From positions 1-9,210 of the forward strand of contig JAQTVU010000048.1 in NCBI GenBank assembly GCA_028706695.1: 9,210 nucleotides of DNA, given 5' to 3'. Source of the stretch: Mycobacterium sp. (GTDB lineage: Bacteria; Actinomycetota; Actinomycetes; Mycobacteriales; Mycobacteriaceae). A program made the position numbers and the translations under genes. The notes beneath the pieces are model-generated. The model was given only the letters and a program-made list of their open reading frames with translations. It searched no databases and was not told the DNA's origin. Shown here piece by piece: positions 8,320-9,210 of the stretch. The first letter of the stretch is position 1; each line of letters starts with the position of its first letter.

Positions 8320-8339
8320 CTCGCCGGCTCACCGGCGGG
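8320..8339. other. 8-bp GC-rich hairpin, possible terminator
   Basis: CTCGCCGG (8320-8327) pairs with CCGGCGGG (8332-8339) around the loop CTCA, with one G-U pair. No T-tract follows. It may separate transcripts in the divergent region or be part of a larger RNA fold. Confidence 0.35.
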
Positions 8340-8589
8340 CTGATGGTGTCGTTATGGCCGCACCAATTGCCGCGGTGGAGGGGGCCGCGAATCCAGGTGG
8401 GTGCGGTGCGAGCCGGTCCGCGCACCTGCCGGTCGCCGTCGGGCGTCGCACCGGCCGAACTGGCCGGCAGGGCAAACGTCACCTACCGCCGGGCATTTTC
8501 CGTCACCGCCCTGGCGTGGTCGGCGTCCGACGCGTGCCCCATGCCAGGGTGTAGGCCGGTCCCGGTGCCGGTGCCGCCTTGCGAGCCGA

Positions 8590-8599
8590 TTGCGCGCAA
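8590..8599. promoter_or_regulatory. Palindrome TTGCGCGCAA upstream of hypA, possible operator
   Basis: A perfect 10-bp palindrome lies 99 bases before the hypA start. It could be a regulator site for the hyp operon. No match to a known operator is claimed. Confidence 0.25.
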
Positions 8600-8698
8600 C
8601 AGCACTCGAACCGCGCCTTGGGGTGTAAGAAAGTGCCCATGGGTTCCCCAGCGCTTCGGCCGAGCCGTCGGGCGGCAAGCGGACACCGGTGAGCAGCG

Positions 8699-9034
8699 AT
8701 GCATGAGCTGTCACTGTGTGAGGCGATCGCCGGTGTGGTCAAAGCCCACGCCGACGGCCGCCATGTCGACGTGGTGCGGGTGCGGGTCGGGGCGCTGCGG
8801 CAGGTGGTGCCCGAATCGCTGTCGTTCTGCTGGACACTGGTCCGGGATTCGGCGAACATGCCCGACGCCGAACTGGAGTTCGAGTGGGTGGGCGCCGAGG
8901 TGGAGTGCCATGCGTGCGGGCGGCAGTCGCAGATCACGTCGGCGTGGTCCATTTGGTGTCCGCGCTGCGACAGCACCGACGTGGCAGTGCTACGCGGCAA
9001 CGAATTCCTGGTGACCTCCCTGGATGTCTCATGA
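8699..9034 (+). CDS. hypA: Hydrogenase nickel-incorporation metallochaperone HypA
   Basis: HypA works with HypB to deliver nickel to the large subunit of [NiFe]-hydrogenase. The protein has 111 residues, typical of the family. It begins MHELSLCEAI, and His2, required for nickel binding, directly follows the first Met. This fixes the start at 8699. The zinc site has two CxxC pairs, Cys70/Cys73 (CHAC) and Cys87/Cys90 (CPRC). The middle part VVRVRVGALRQVVPESLSFCW is standard HypA. The ribosome binding site is weak (GGTGAG, about five bases upstream). The gene is divergent from mqo and followed by hypB, so it starts a hydrogenase-maturation operon running out of the window. Confidence 0.95.
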   Translation: MHELSLCEAIAGVVKAHADGRHVDVVRVRVGALRQVVPESLSFCWTLVRDSANMPDAELEFEWVGAEVECHACGRQSQITSAWSIWCPRCDSTDVAVLRGNEFLVTSLDVS

Positions 9035-9058
9035 AAGGTCCGGATGTCTCATGAAAGG
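9022..9058. repeat. Tandem duplication across the hypA stop codon
   Basis: A 17-base unit, GGATGTCTCATGAAAGG, occurs at 9022-9038 and again at 9042-9058, a period of 20. The first copy contains the last codons and TGA stop of hypA. The second copy, shifted in frame, supplies an in-frame ATG (9044) for hypB with AAAGG of the first copy five bases upstream. Confidence 0.9.
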
Positions 9059-9210
9059 CGTTCGCGATGGATCGATCTGACCATGGGTAGGTTCCACCGG
9101 CACGGCGACGGCACCGTGCACACCCACGAGCCCGAGCACGGCGATCACGGCCGCTATGCGACGGGAAAACAGCGTGTCGAGGTGCTGGAGGCGATCTTCG
9201 CGGAGAACGA
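9044..9210 (+). CDS. hypB: Hydrogenase nickel-incorporation GTPase HypB, N-terminal part
   Basis: HypB is the GTPase that drives nickel transfer during [NiFe]-hydrogenase maturation. Only the N-terminus is present and the frame is open to the window end; the GTPase motifs lie outside. The visible part contains a His-rich stretch (GRFHRHGDGTVHTHEPEHGDH), a usual HypB metal-binding leader, then RYATGKQRVEVLEAIFAEN, which fits the helix before the GTPase domain. Two in-frame ATGs compete. The one at 9044 has AAAGG five bases upstream but depends on the tandem duplication. The one at 9083 begins MGRFHRH, where family-like sequence starts, but has no clear ribosome binding site. hypA ends nine bases before 9044. 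Confidence 0.85.
   Translation, partial: MSHERRSRWIDLTMGRFHRHGDGTVHTHEPEHGDHGRYATGKQRVEVLEAIFAEN

Larger units (their letters stand above)
8110..8698. other. Divergent intergenic region with several hairpins, no convincing gene
   Basis: No reading frame here, on either strand, looks like a protein; the open frames are Arg/Pro/Ala-rich shadows of high GC. Visible structures are: CCGGTT/AACCGG around a hexaloop (8147-8164); GTGC/GCAC (8225-8235); CTCCC/GGGAG (8253-8265); an 8-bp stem at 8320-8339; and the palindrome TTGCGCGCAA (8590-8599). The promoters of mqo and hypA should lie here, but no convincing hypA promoter was seen. A structured RNA in the 8120-8340 part is possible but unproven. 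Confidence 0.5.

Noticed and set aside
8181..8330. Possible cobalamin riboswitch on the plus strand (ACCGGCACAGGTCCC and ACGGATCACCTCGCC)
   Set aside because: The matches to the conserved core and B12 box are partial and shifted, and it would control hypA rather than the cobalamin genes. A covariance-model search would settle it.
8352..8714. Minus-strand open frame of 120 residues
   Set aside because: Its composition is typical of GC shadow (Arg/Pro/Gly), with no family motif and no good ribosome binding site noted.
8223..9014. Plus-strand open frame of 263 residues overlapping hypA
   Set aside because: It has no recognisable domain and its last part is hypA read in the wrong frame.

Overview
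This is high-GC actinobacterial DNA, most likely from a slow-growing Mycobacterium. Seven genes lie on the minus strand. From right to left they are mqo, a GNAT acetyltransferase, an AAA+/VWA metal chelatase, cobO, cobB, an unusual Crp-GAF-ANTAR regulator, and the first codons of cysG. Apart from the regulator, this is the order I recall for M. tuberculosis Rv2852c to Rv2847c, and the protein sequences are clearly mycobacterial. The right end turns to the plus strand with hypA and the start of hypB, the nickel-insertion genes of [NiFe]-hydrogenase maturation.

Layout: (1) 1-25, start of cysG; (2) 26-290, a non-coding leader with hairpins, a short tandem repeat and a candidate leaderless cysG promoter; (3) 291-1883, a 530-residue protein joining a complete Crp-type regulator to a GAF-ANTAR module; (4) 1884-2079, its promoter region, ending in a strong hairpin that covers the cobB stop codon; (5) 2080-8067, a tight operon mqo > GNAT > chelatase > cobO > cobB, with 4-base stop/start overlaps at its first two junctions; (6) 8068-8698, a 631-base divergent intergenic region with several hairpins and no convincing gene; (7) 8699-9210, hypA and hypB, whose junction carries a 20-base-period tandem duplication.

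How they fit together: cysG (siroheme/precorrin-2 entry), the chelatase (probable ATPase partner of CobN in cobalt insertion), cobB (a,c-diamide synthesis) and cobO (corrinoid adenosylation) all serve the aerobic cobalamin route. Mqo feeds electrons from malate into menaquinone, and the hyp genes equip a hydrogenase. The window is therefore a corrinoid-metal and respiratory-metal locus.

The strongest candidate for something new is the Crp-GAF-ANTAR protein. One chain carries a cyclic-nucleotide-type sensor, a DNA-binding winged helix, a second small-molecule sensor and an RNA-binding antiterminator domain. It has its own promoter region and sits between cobB and cysG. Two residues at functional positions of its Crp half differ from canonical CRP. 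All family assignments rest on reading the translations by eye and on memory of homologues; no database search was run.
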